Of a DNA stretch of 64,000 nucleotides, positions 44,400 to 53,201 are shown in pieces. Each line of letters starts with the position of its first letter. The stretch's first letter is position 1. The translations under genes were made by a program, and so were the position numbers. The notes beneath the pieces are model-generated. The model made no database searches, was not told the DNA's origin, and saw only the letters and a program-made list of their open reading frames with translations. Origin of the DNA: G963678445 sp963678445 (GTDB lineage Bacteria; Hydrogenedentota; Hydrogenedentia; Hydrogenedentales; G963678445); the NCBI GenBank assembly GCA_963678445.1, contig OY782877.1:3410001-3474000 (forward strand). The letters are read 5' to 3'.

Positions 44400-44581
44400 G
44401 CGTTTTTCTCCAAAAATACACGGTATTTATCGAGGTAGGAGGATAATTACCGAAGTATCGCGTTCACAATTTTGCATAATCACGGCACTACTTCGCAGAA
44501 TAGTACCAAATGTGATGCGATGCGTTTTTAAAACAGGCAACTTCCCACGACAGTTATTATCGTACGAAAATTGCTATACAA

Positions 44582-45553
44582 CTACACCTCCATCGCACCA
44601 ATGAGTGAGGATATATCTTCTACCTGGTGTCGACGGCAGTAGTCTTCAAGACCTTGTATTAATTGCATGGCGGCGGTAGGTTGTCTGAATGAGCAGCAGC
44701 CCACGGCGACAGCGCTCGCGCCTGCAAGGATGAATTGCAGCGCGTCGTCGGCAGTACATATGCCGCCCATACCGATTATGGGGATGCTGAGCACTTTGGC
44801 GGCTTCCCAAACCATTTTTACGGCTACAGGACGTATCGCGGGACCGCTGAGGCCGCCTACAATATTGCGTAGAATCGGTTTACGGGTCTCTGGGTTGATG
44901 CCGATACCCAGCAGGGTATTGATCAGAGCAACACCATCAGCACCACCTTCTTGGGCCGCCAGAGCCGACTCTTTAATGTCGATCACGTTGGGGGAAAGCT
45001 TGATGAATACGGGAAGATGGGTGGCCGCCTTAATGGCTTGAGTATACTGTTTTACCTTTTCCGGGTCCTGTGCAACGAGTGTGCAGCCGGTTGCGGTTCG
45101 CGCGTCATGCACGTTAGGGCAAGACAGGTTGGCTTCAATTGCGTCTGCGCCGTTTTCCGCCTCCAGGCGTCCTGCCAACTCAGCATATTCTTCTGGACTG
45201 TACCCGTAGATGTTCCCAATAATTGTACAATTTCGTTCACGCAGGTAGGGCAGCTTGTCGCGTAGGTAGGCGTCTATACCAACATTTTGCAAGCCGATAG
45301 CGTTCAACATCCCGGCAGGCGTCTCAACGAGACGGGGAGGCCGGTTGCCAGCACGTGGTTTGAGAGAAAGGCTCTTTACAGTGACTGCGCCCAACTGGTT
45401 GATATCAAAATACTGGTCATACTCCTGCCCATACCCAAAGGTTCCGGAAGCTACAGTTACCGGATTTTTTATTGTCAACCCACCCAGGTTGATGGTCATA
45501 TTCGGAGTCGTTGACGCGTGTACCGACGTTGTGTGTTGTGTGTTTTCGCTCAT
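44582..45553 (-). CDS. pyrD: Dihydroorotate dehydrogenase, class 1B catalytic subunit
   Basis: A 323-residue FMN enzyme that oxidises dihydroorotate to orotate in pyrimidine synthesis. Markers are LTIKNPVTVASGTFGYGQEY, the FMN-contacting KSLSLKPRAGNRPPRLVETPAGMLNAIGLQN, EANLSCPNV, FIKLSPNV, and the C-terminal VGGLSGPAIRPVAVKMVWE and IIGMGGICTADDALQFILAGASAV. The directly upstream pyrK identifies class 1B, which passes electrons to NAD+. The ATG at 45553 lies one base after the pyrK stop; an ATG at 45502 (MTINLGG) matches the usual family start but has no ribosome site, and ATG 45565 is another option. Confidence 0.93.
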   Translation of the reverse strand: MSENTQHTTSVHASTTPNMTINLGGLTIKNPVTVASGTFGYGQEYDQYFDINQLGAVTVKSLSLKPRAGNRPPRLVETPAGMLNAIGLQNVGIDAYLRDKLPYLRERNCTIIGNIYGYSPEEYAELAGRLEAENGADAIEANLSCPNVHDARTATGCTLVAQDPEKVKQYTQAIKAATHLPVFIKLSPNVIDIKESALAAQEGGADGVALINTLLGIGINPETRKPILRNIVGGLSGPAIRPVAVKMVWEAAKVLSIPIIGMGGICTADDALQFILAGASAVAVGCCSFRQPTAAMQLIQGLEDYCRRHQVEDISSLIGAMEV

Positions 45554-45554
45554 C

Positions 45555-46346
45555 CTAGTATGCATCCCAACAAATAATGTTTGTATCAAAAACAGGGCCG
45601 TCGTGGCATACCCGCACCATGCGCTCCGCCTCGATTTCAACGTTGGTCTCTACGACACATCCCAGGCATACCCCATCGCCACAGGCCATCACGGCTTCAA
45701 GCGAAGCATAGCAAGGCACTCCCAATTCGGTGCAAACCTCGTGGGTAGCGCGCATCATCGGCATGGGGCCGCAGGCGTAAACAACGGTCTTTTCATCGGG
45801 TTGCAGATCGCGTAGCACGTCCGATGCAAAGCCTTTCACCCCTGCAGAGCCGTCGTCGGTTGCAAGAGAAATCTTGCAGCCCATCTGTCGAAAATCTTTT
45901 TCACACAACAACATATCTTCGGTTCGCGCCGCGATGATTACCTCGGGTGTTTTCCCTAAATTCTGAATCAAGGCGTCCGCCAACCCCGGTAGCGGGGCTA
46001 CGCCAATTCCCCCGGCTACGAGGATGTAACGGTCAAAATCGGGTTCGAGAGAAAAACCGTTTCCCAAAGGACCTTGCACATTTAGGGTTTCACCGGCAGA
46101 GCGTGTGGCCAACAAACGGGTTCCCTCGCCTTCTACTTTGAAAAGCACCGAAAAGCCGTCGCGAAAAATGCGTTCTATGGACATGGGGCGACGCAGAAAA
46201 GGATAGTATCCTTCCTGAACCTGTAGCATGCAAAATTGGCCGGGTTTTGCATCTCGTGCCAATTGGGGCGCGTGCAACACCAGCCGGTAATGATCCCGCG
46301 CCACTTCCTTATGGGCGGTAATCTCACAATCTATCACATGGGGCAT
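45555..46346 (-). CDS. pyrK: Dihydroorotate dehydrogenase electron-transfer subunit
   Basis: A 263-residue FAD and 2Fe-2S protein that takes electrons from PyrD to NAD+. The N-terminal FAD domain has GQFCMLQVQEGYYPFLRRPMSI and GPLGNGF. The NAD-binding part has ILVAGGIGVAPLPGLA and YACGPMPMM. The C-terminal cysteines of the iron-sulphur cluster are in CGDGVCLGCVVET and the final VCHDGPVF. GGAG lies six bases before ATG 46346. It starts two bases after the disA stop and ends one base before pyrD, in a four-gene operon. Confidence 0.94.
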   Translation of the reverse strand: MPHVIDCEITAHKEVARDHYRLVLHAPQLARDAKPGQFCMLQVQEGYYPFLRRPMSIERIFRDGFSVLFKVEGEGTRLLATRSAGETLNVQGPLGNGFSLEPDFDRYILVAGGIGVAPLPGLADALIQNLGKTPEVIIAARTEDMLLCEKDFRQMGCKISLATDDGSAGVKGFASDVLRDLQPDEKTVVYACGPMPMMRATHEVCTELGVPCYASLEAVMACGDGVCLGCVVETNVEIEAERMVRVCHDGPVFDTNIICWDAY

Positions 46347-46348
46347 AC

Positions 46349-47431
46349 TTATCTCCGTTCATCTAAAGCAAGCTGGTTGCGTAATAAATTCAAACTTACA
46401 CGAACACGTTCGGCGAGGATTTCCCCAACGCCTTCTACCGCCACCAGTTCATCTTTAGGAGCGCGAATAATCTGCTGCAAGGAATCAAAGCGTGTAACAA
46501 GATTATCGATGATTTGCGAAGGCAAACGGTGCGTAATGGTCAACACACGATAGCCGCGAGGTGTCAAATAGGTATCCACTGCACGTAGATTGGGACCATA
46601 GCCCAAGGCCTGGCTGATACTGCTCAGGTGCAGCAAATCCTGTTGGGACATGGTGCCGATCTTTTCCTGTACAGCTTCGAAAGTAGTGCCGCTTTTTTCC
46701 CGGTAATAGTCTTTGATCACCAGAGACGCTTCGTTTACCGGCATAACCAGTTCCTGCAGCTGAAGTTCAATCAGACGCCCTTCGGTACCTAGCTCGAGAA
46801 TATAGGGCTCGATTTCGCGGGTGATTCGTACGACCATTTCAGTACGTTGTATCGCTTTACAAACGTCAAAAATAGTTACGACATCCTGAAACTCACGGGT
46901 CGTCAGCTCCTGCATGGCCTGACTCAACACACTCATATATTTTTCCAGCGTTTGAATGGCTTGCATGGCTTTGTTGACCAGGGTCGATATGGAATCCAGC
47001 ACATGCCGTTTATCATGCGCGTATAAGGTCACACTGGAGCGACGTTGTGATACGGCTACCACCACGCATTTAGCCTGGGCTGCCAGACGTTGTGCAATGC
47101 GGTGACGGGTACCTGTTTCCTCGCTATGGATTTTTGCGTCGGGTTTGAGAAAGCGGTTGGCGAAAAGGATACGGGTGCCTTCCTCATCTAGGATGATAGC
47201 ACCATCCATCTTTGACAATTCATAGAGTAACTGTGGGGTAACCGGTGCATTGAGCTGCACCCCGCCTTCGGAAAGATCGGAAAGGCGTTTTGTAGGTCCG
47301 AAACACAACAATGCCCCTGTACCGCTTTGCAGGATCGCCGATATCGCCTCGCGAATCTTCGTTCCCGGCGCTACCAGCAGCAGCGCATCACGAAAGGCTT
47401 CTTCGCTCGTTTTTTTTGCTCGTCTAGCCAC
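46349..47431 (-). CDS. disA: DNA-integrity scanning diadenylate cyclase
   Basis: A 360-residue protein that makes cyclic di-AMP from two ATP while scanning DNA. The N-terminal DAC domain has the catalytic DGA (76-78) and RHR (109-111) motifs in MDGAIILDE and TGTRHRIAQR. A long helical linker follows, and a C-terminal helix-hairpin-helix DNA-binding domain (APKDELVAVEGVGEILAERVRVSL). Length matches B. subtilis DisA. The start is GTG 47431 with GGAG eight bases upstream, inside the end of radA. It is one base away from the radA stop, so the two proteins are co-produced. A c-di-AMP-degrading enzyme is not seen in the window. Confidence 0.95.
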   Translation of the reverse strand: MARRAKKTSEEAFRDALLLVAPGTKIREAISAILQSGTGALLCFGPTKRLSDLSEGGVQLNAPVTPQLLYELSKMDGAIILDEEGTRILFANRFLKPDAKIHSEETGTRHRIAQRLAAQAKCVVVAVSQRRSSVTLYAHDKRHVLDSISTLVNKAMQAIQTLEKYMSVLSQAMQELTTREFQDVVTIFDVCKAIQRTEMVVRITREIEPYILELGTEGRLIELQLQELVMPVNEASLVIKDYYREKSGTTFEAVQEKIGTMSQQDLLHLSSISQALGYGPNLRAVDTYLTPRGYRVLTITHRLPSQIIDNLVTRFDSLQQIIRAPKDELVAVEGVGEILAERVRVSLNLLRNQLALDERR

Positions 47432-47432
47432 A

Positions 47433-48800
47433 TCAGATCTCCAGTGCCCGGTCAATTGCCTCGGACAGTCTCGTCACTGGCGTTACATGCACGCCGACAC
47501 CCTCTAAATCCTGTGCACAGCCGCGTGGGACTATGCAATGCTTAAAGCCGAACTTTGCCGCTTCGGCTACACGCTGACGCGCCATGTCAACGGCGCGCAC
47601 TTCACCCGCAAGGCCAACTTCGCCAAAGGCCACCAGACGTGAGGGGGCAGGAGCCTCCCGAAAGCTGGATATCAATGCCAACGCTACCGCTACATCGGTG
47701 GCGGGTTCATCCAATCGCACGCCCCCTGCCACGTTTACAAACACATCACGGTCGGAAAGATGTAATCCTACGCGCTTTTCCAATACGGCAAGGATGAGGG
47801 AAATACGGTTCTGGTTTAAACCGGTCACCGTGCGTCGTGGGGAACCGGCATGCGACTCGCCCACCAACGCCTGGACTTCGACCAGTAACGGACGCGTTCC
47901 CTCGATACTCGGAATGACCACAGAACCGCTCACCCCCTTGGGGCGTTCATTGAGAAATAGCGCGCTGGGGTTGGTTACCTCGTGCAAACCCGAATCGCGC
48001 ATTTCAAATACGCCAATTTCATTCGTAGAACCAAAACGGTTCTTTACCGCACGCAGAATACGCAGGGACTGACGGCCTTCCCCTTCAAAGTATAAAACGG
48101 TATCGACCAAATGTTCCAGTAAGCGCGGTCCCGCAATAGCGCCGTCCTTGGTTACATGCCCCACCAGAAAAACCGGGATCTGTTCCCCCTTTGCAATACG
48201 CAAAAATTCATTGGCGCATTCGCGAATCTGGCCCACACTTCCAGGTACCGCCGCAAGCTGCGAGGTGTATACCGACTGAATCGAATCGACCACCACAAAC
48301 TGGTATGCGCCAGAGCGAATCTGTTGCGTAATAGCGCTAACCGAGGTTTCAGTAAGCAGAAAAAGATCCTCGTGGAGCGTGCCTAAACGATCAGCGCGCA
48401 GCCGTGCCTGATTAAAGGATTCTTCGCCAGAGACATACAATACAGGACCTGTGGATTGGGCGAGCTGGTGGGAGATCTGGAGCATCAGGGTCGATTTCCC
48501 AATCCCCGGATCGCCACCGACCAAGGTAAGTGAACCGGGCACAATGCCCCCGCCCAAAACCCGATCAAACTCCTGTATATTCGCCGGAAGACGTGTAGGA
48601 GCAGCACAAGACGCATCCAGTACCGAACGGGGTTGGGCATTGCTCACCAACTGAGGGCGTGTATGGCGTCCCTCCTCAACCGCCTCCTCCTCAACGATCG
48701 TATTCCACTCCTCACATTCAGGACATTTTCCTTGCCAGCGCGGCATTACTGCCCCACAATTCTGGCATACATACGTCGTTTTTGTCTTCACTTTCGCCAT
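47433..48800 (-). CDS. radA: DNA repair protein RadA (Sms)
   Basis: A 455-residue branch-migration ATPase. Its order is a four-Cys zinc finger (YVCQNCGAVMPRWQGKCPEC), a RecA-like ATPase with Walker A GGDPGIGKST and the DSIQSVY Walker B region, the RadA-specific KNRFGST motif, and a C-terminal Lon-like domain (LSDRDVFVNVAGGVRLDEPATDVAVALAL). The start is ATG 48800 (MAKVKTKTTYVC); longer in-frame starts lie upstream of the zinc finger without a ribosome site. It heads the radA-disA-pyrK-pyrD operon. The radA-disA pair is also found in Firmicutes. Confidence 0.95.
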   Translation of the reverse strand: MAKVKTKTTYVCQNCGAVMPRWQGKCPECEEWNTIVEEEAVEEGRHTRPQLVSNAQPRSVLDASCAAPTRLPANIQEFDRVLGGGIVPGSLTLVGGDPGIGKSTLMLQISHQLAQSTGPVLYVSGEESFNQARLRADRLGTLHEDLFLLTETSVSAITQQIRSGAYQFVVVDSIQSVYTSQLAAVPGSVGQIRECANEFLRIAKGEQIPVFLVGHVTKDGAIAGPRLLEHLVDTVLYFEGEGRQSLRILRAVKNRFGSTNEIGVFEMRDSGLHEVTNPSALFLNERPKGVSGSVVIPSIEGTRPLLVEVQALVGESHAGSPRRTVTGLNQNRISLILAVLEKRVGLHLSDRDVFVNVAGGVRLDEPATDVAVALALISSFREAPAPSRLVAFGEVGLAGEVRAVDMARQRVAEAAKFGFKHCIVPRGCAQDLEGVGVHVTPVTRLSEAIDRALEI

Positions 48801-49168
48801 GCCGCGCAACCCGTTCTCGTCGAAACCAAACCTTGGCAGACAGACTAGCACAGGCGGCCTGTACAGGGCAAAGGATCTCTGTGTTTTGCAGTGTCGCCCC
48901 CCTCAATCCATAGATGCCCTAAGGGGCAAATTCAGGGTGCGAACCAGGCATATCTTTTTCTTTGCCCTCCAAAACGTGTATAGTCCCGTAAAATCGGCTG
49001 CACTGGATGATTCACCTCCCAAAACTTGGCAAAAAAACGAAACTTTGCCGGGGCAAAAGGTAGTCGAATGTGCTTTACCGTTTTGGGTGTGACGGTAAGT
49101 CAAAGCGTTTGAATGGTATACTCCTGTTTATTGATAGGCGTTGGTAAATAAAACATGGAGCGTAGACG
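48801..49168 (+). other. Intergenic region between radA and the cytochrome c operon
   Basis: 368 bases between divergent genes. The segment 48966-48984 (CCTCCAAAACGTGTATAGT) is a copy of the GTGTATACT motif with TATAGT as a possible -10 for the plus-strand operon, about 180 bases before its first start. No other signal was recognised. Confidence 0.4.
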
Positions 49169-49852
49169 GTGTTACGAAGAATTCTGATTGGGATAGCTGT
49201 ATTAAGTGCGCTGGTCTGTGTGGCGCTGTTAGGCACAGTCGTTTTTTTTACCAGTATGAAAAACCTGGATGGGATGCCTGGGCACGAGGTGGATGTAACA
49301 GAGTACAAGGCGATACCGCAATTGACGTTGCGGCAGCGTCTGGGGTTGGGAACGGCATCGGATGCCCAGCATAGCCTTTCCGCCCCCTCCTCCGCTACCA
49401 ACACTTCACCAAAGATGGCTGGTTTTGTTGCAACGCCCTTGCAATGGACGATGCCGAAAACATGGCGACAAGCCCCGGAACGTCCTATGCGTGAGGTGAC
49501 CTTCTGGGCGGATGAGGCGCAGCAGGTGACGTGTTATGTGGCGGTGTTGGGTGGGAATGCTGGTGGCCTGGAGGCCAATATAAACCGTTGGTGTGAACAA
49601 ATGGGCGCGTCCGTTTTTACACCTGAAGAAATAGCGCTTTTACCCCAAATTACGGTATTGGGCGTGGCCTCCCCTTTGGTAGCGTTACCAAAATCACAAG
49701 CCGAAAACGATCAGGGACTTTTAGGTGTGGTATGCGTGCTGCAGGAAAAGACCGTTTTTGTAAAAATGACGGGGCCGGCGGAACAGGTGCAAGCGGAACG
49801 GGAAAACTTTGAAGCCTTTTGTCGTTCGTTGCAATTTGAGGAGTCAAAGTAA
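49169..49852 (+). CDS. Unknown exported or anchored protein heading the cytochrome c maturation operon
   Basis: A 227-residue protein with an N-terminal transmembrane or signal-anchor segment (about residues 4-28). A linker rich in Ser/Ala/Pro is followed by a beta-rich domain with MREVTFWADEAQQVTCYVAVLGGNAGGLEANINRWCEQMGA. That pattern, with the WxxQMG end, recurs as I remember it in proteins encoded beside resB/ccsA in Planctomycete- and Hydrogenedentes-type genomes; the function is not known. GTG start with GGAG upstream. Its stop TAA overlaps the resB ATG (TAATG), so they are translationally coupled. Confidence 0.6.
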   Translation: MLRRILIGIAVLSALVCVALLGTVVFFTSMKNLDGMPGHEVDVTEYKAIPQLTLRQRLGLGTASDAQHSLSAPSSATNTSPKMAGFVATPLQWTMPKTWRQAPERPMREVTFWADEAQQVTCYVAVLGGNAGGLEANINRWCEQMGASVFTPEEIALLPQITVLGVASPLVALPKSQAENDQGLLGVVCVLQEKTVFVKMTGPAEQVQAERENFEAFCRSLQFEESK

Positions 49853-51024
49853 TGAAGCGTTTTGGAAACAATGCACTGAAGTTTTTCTCCTCCTATGGGC
49901 TTTCCATTATCCTGCTGTTTTTGCTGCTCTTGCTGGTTTTCTTCGGCACGTTGGAACAGGTGAACAGTGGTTTGTATGAGGTACAACGAAAATACTTTGG
50001 AAGTCTCTTCGTCATACATCATCTTGGCCCCGTTCCATTGCCTTTGCCAGGGGTATATTTGCTGACGGGCTTGCTGTTCATCAATTTGTTGCTGGGCGGT
50101 ATTGTCCGCGCACCAAAACGCTGGGGAAAGCCGGGCCTGCTGATTGCGCACAGCGGTATTGCCTTGCTGATCGCCTATGGCTTTGTCACGCATCACTTCT
50201 CCCTGAATGGCTACATGCAGTTGTACGAGGGGGAAAGTGCGGATACTTTCGAAAGCTATTACGAATGGGAACTGGCCATTGTTGAGTTGCCGAAGGCGGA
50301 GGATGAATCTCAGACGAATGGGCGCGAATGGGTGTTTACACAAAGAAATCTACAGTTGGCAAAGGAACAGGTCAGCATATTTGGAAGTATGCTACCTTTT
50401 GTCGAACTTCATTTGATGGATTATGAGCGTAATTGCAGGCCGCAGGCGGCGCCGCCGGGCTCGAAGCATGCGGTGGAGGGGCTTTACCTGGAATCGCTTC
50501 CTCAGGAACGGGAGACGGAGCGGAATCTGCCCGGGTTGCGCGTGCAGTTTTCCACGCTGGACGCACCAGGAGATATTCGTGAAAGCCTTTTATGGGGAGG
50601 CGAGGTAGCGCCGTGGCGTGTAGCGGGAAATGGGAAGGACTATGTCTTCAGCTTGCGTCGTCGTCGTTGGAAAACCCCGTTTACCATTACCTTGGACCGA
50701 TTTGTTCGCGAATTACATCCGCGTACCGGGATTCCCAGCATGTTCATGAGCGAAGTGACGGAGGTGGAGGATGGGGTGGAACGTCGTGTGGAAATCAAGA
50801 TGAATGAGCCGCTACGCCAGGCAGGCTATACCCTGTATCAGGCTTCATGGGGACCACAAAATGCACAGGAAGGTGCACGCTTGTTCTCTGTATTTTCCGT
50901 GGTGAAAAATCCAGCGGCGAAATGGCCGATATACGCCACCTACATTATCACTCTGGGACTGGCAATACATTTCATTCAGAAGTTATGGCGCTATTTACGC
51001 CTTCAGAACAGGAGTCGGGCATGA
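49852..51024 (+). CDS. resB: ResB-like cytochrome c biogenesis protein
   Basis: A 390-residue membrane protein of System II cytochrome c maturation. It has the ResB plan: TM helices at about residues 12-36 and 62-84, then GKPGLLIAHSGIALLIAYGFVTHHFSLNGYM, a large periplasmic domain ending in NEPLRQAGYTLYQASWGPQ, and a last helix near the C-terminus (IYATYIITLGLAIHFIQKLW). ResB/Ccs1 works with CcsA to deliver reduced apocytochrome and heme for thioether ligation. Its start overlaps the preceding stop, and its stop overlaps the ccsA start (ATGA), a fully coupled operon. Confidence 0.88.
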   Translation: MKRFGNNALKFFSSYGLSIILLFLLLLLVFFGTLEQVNSGLYEVQRKYFGSLFVIHHLGPVPLPLPGVYLLTGLLFINLLLGGIVRAPKRWGKPGLLIAHSGIALLIAYGFVTHHFSLNGYMQLYEGESADTFESYYEWELAIVELPKAEDESQTNGREWVFTQRNLQLAKEQVSIFGSMLPFVELHLMDYERNCRPQAAPPGSKHAVEGLYLESLPQERETERNLPGLRVQFSTLDAPGDIRESLLWGGEVAPWRVAGNGKDYVFSLRRRRWKTPFTITLDRFVRELHPRTGIPSMFMSEVTEVEDGVERRVEIKMNEPLRQAGYTLYQASWGPQNAQEGARLFSVFSVVKNPAAKWPIYATYIITLGLAIHFIQKLWRYLRLQNRSRA

Positions 51025-52952
51025 ATAGAATGAGGATAAAAAGCGCGTGCGTACTATGGACGGCAGCGCTGTTTTTAGGCGCCGCTTTCTCAGCGTTGGC
51101 GGAGCCGGTGTGGGATGCGGAAAGTCTGCAATACTGTGCAACCTTGCCGGTCCAGCATGAAGGACGGGTAAAACCGCTGGATACCTTTGCACGTTTTACG
51201 ATGCTGAAGATAAACGGAAAACGCTCGTTCACCACACCTGACGGAAAGCGGATTAAACCCACCGAGTGGCTCATGAACTGCCTGCTCTTCCCGGAAGAGA
51301 CGCATACCTACCAGCATTTTTCCGTCGACACCTCCGAGGTCATCGTGGCGATAAACGTATCGGTGCAGAGTAAAAAGCGGGCACGTTACTCGTATCAGGA
51401 GCTTTTGCCGGGGCGTCAGAAACTCTTTGAACTGGCCTCGCATTATGTACAGATTCCCGTAGCCGAACGCACCTTTCTACAGCAGCAAGTCGTGGATTTG
51501 GGCGACAGCCTGATGTTGTACGAGGGCCTGATTCACTATTTCGATGGCGTACGCACGCAATTTCGCGTTTCCGACGGTGAATACCTCAAAAAAGCCTTCC
51601 CTGAAAAAGACGGCGTGGCGTTAAGTGTACTCTTAACCCGCCTGCCCAAAGTGATCGCGGAACTTAGTGAAGCAAAATCGTCCATGTCGGAAGATGCTCT
51701 CATGACGGAAGTGCAGGCCATGCGCGCCTTGATGGCGCAGGCCGATGCCGTGGTGCGTCGTGGTGCAGAGCTTGCCCTGTTCCCGCCCGACACCGATGCG
51801 GAAAAGGAATGGTGGACACCTGCAGACATCCTGGCGGCTACCTTCGACCCCGATCGTGTGCAAGCGCCCGCCCTGGATCTACTGCGTGATGTGGAGCAAT
51901 GGGTGGCAAAAACGAACGACCCTGTTGCTGCCAAAACCGCGCTGGAAAAATACCACAAAGCGGTCGTTGCACGCACGACGGAACGGGGCGAATACAAACG
52001 CATCCCGCTGGAAGTCACCTTTTATCGCGGTAAATTCATGTTCCGCGCCCAATGGTTATACGTGCTCAGTTTCGTACTGGTGGCGATCTCCTGGCTCATG
52101 CCTAAAGGAAAATGGATACACCGCATTATCCCCGTCGCCGTGCTGACACCGACTATAATTCTCTCCATCGGCATCACCCTGCGTTGCATCATCCGGGGAC
52201 GCCCCCCCGTCACCACCCTTTACGAAACGTTACTATTCAGCACCGCTGTAGCCGTTCTCACAGCACTTGTCGTGGAGTTGATCAACCGGAGACGCACCGC
52301 TGTTTCCGTAGGGGCATGCATGGGTGCGCTCGGCATGTTTATCGCCTACCGTTACGAAGCGAAAGAGGCGGTGGACACCATGCCCGCCGTTGTGGCGGTG
52401 CTGGACACCAACTTCTGGCTGTCGACGCACGTGACCACCATTATCATTGGCTATGCTGCCGGTCTGGTAGCGGCAGCCCTGGCCCACGTCTACATTGTGG
52501 GACGTTGGCTGGGCATACGTAAAAACGAACCTGAATTCTATGCCGGACTCAGTCGCATGATCTACGGCGTGATCGGTTTTGGCCTCCTCTTCGCCGTGAT
52601 CGGCACCGTAATGGGCGGCGTATGGGCCAACGAAAGCTGGGGACGCTTCTGGGGCTGGGACCCCAAAGAAAACGGTGCCTTAATGATCGTGCTCTGGGGC
52701 CTCATCGTGATGCACGCCCGCCGCGGACGCTACATCGGCGACACCGGCATATGCGTCGGTGCGATCCTGCTCGGCATGATCACCGCCTTCTCCTGGTGGG
52801 GCGTCAACCTGCTCGGCGTAGGACTACACAGCTACGGCTTCACCAGCGGCGTGATGAACCTGCTCATCCTGTTCTGGGTAATCGAAGGCCTGATCGCCCT
52901 GGCAGGCATGCTGCTCCGCTTCCGTCCCGCACCAGCCTGCGTGGAAAAATGA
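51021..52952 (+). CDS. ccsA: CcsA-family cytochrome c synthase (heme-handling subunit)
   Basis: A 643-residue protein. A signal peptide (ending FSALAE) leads into a periplasmic domain of about 300 residues, beginning with LQYCATLPVQHEGRVKPLDTFARFTMLKING. The C-terminal 310 residues are the CcsA/CcmF-type membrane domain with about eight helices and the heme-binding WWD motif WANESWGRFWGWDPKENGALMIVLWG. This combination places heme export and ligation in one protein. AGGAG lies six bases before ATG 51021, which overlaps the resB stop. Longer in-frame starts inside resB are not credible. Confidence 0.9.
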   Translation: MNRMRIKSACVLWTAALFLGAAFSALAEPVWDAESLQYCATLPVQHEGRVKPLDTFARFTMLKINGKRSFTTPDGKRIKPTEWLMNCLLFPEETHTYQHFSVDTSEVIVAINVSVQSKKRARYSYQELLPGRQKLFELASHYVQIPVAERTFLQQQVVDLGDSLMLYEGLIHYFDGVRTQFRVSDGEYLKKAFPEKDGVALSVLLTRLPKVIAELSEAKSSMSEDALMTEVQAMRALMAQADAVVRRGAELALFPPDTDAEKEWWTPADILAATFDPDRVQAPALDLLRDVEQWVAKTNDPVAAKTALEKYHKAVVARTTERGEYKRIPLEVTFYRGKFMFRAQWLYVLSFVLVAISWLMPKGKWIHRIIPVAVLTPTIILSIGITLRCIIRGRPPVTTLYETLLFSTAVAVLTALVVELINRRRTAVSVGACMGALGMFIAYRYEAKEAVDTMPAVVAVLDTNFWLSTHVTTIIIGYAAGLVAAALAHVYIVGRWLGIRKNEPEFYAGLSRMIYGVIGFGLLFAVIGTVMGGVWANESWGRFWGWDPKENGALMIVLWGLIVMHARRGRYIGDTGICVGAILLGMITAFSWWGVNLLGVGLHSYGFTSGVMNLLILFWVIEGLIALAGMLLRFRPAPACVEK

Positions 52953-53007
52953 ATGGAATAGCAAGTAGGGGATGCGTAGCATCCGGTAACGTTTTTTTGA
53001 AAGGGGG

Positions 53008-53045
53008 CTGTGGGAAACTTTTTGTTCAAAAAAACTTTCCCACAG
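53008..53045 (+). terminator. Hairpin after ccsA
   Basis: Arms CTGTGGGAAA (53008-53017) and TTTCCCACAG (53036-53045), with further A/T pairing inside. No terminal T run, so rho-independent termination is uncertain. Confidence 0.45.
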
Positions 53046-53063
53046 AATTTCCCTTAGCCAAAT

Positions 53064-53093
53064 TTGACATTTTTACCTCTTTATAAGTACCAT
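53064..53093 (+). promoter_or_regulatory. Sigma-70-type promoter of aspS
   Basis: A perfect TTGACA (53064-53069), an 18-base spacer and TACCAT (53088-53093), about 110 bases before aspS. It shares the 14-base block AAGTACCATAGCGC and the spacing with the promoter-like site at 13946 upstream of ubiE. Confidence 0.6.
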
Positions 53094-53201
53094 AGCGCGG
53101 TCCACTCCGGGCATTTTCTCGGTGTTTTTTACCCTGCCCGGTTGTTCTGTATTTATGCAGAGTGCGGCGGTTTATTGCGGAATTTCCAAGGAAAGGTCAC
53201 C

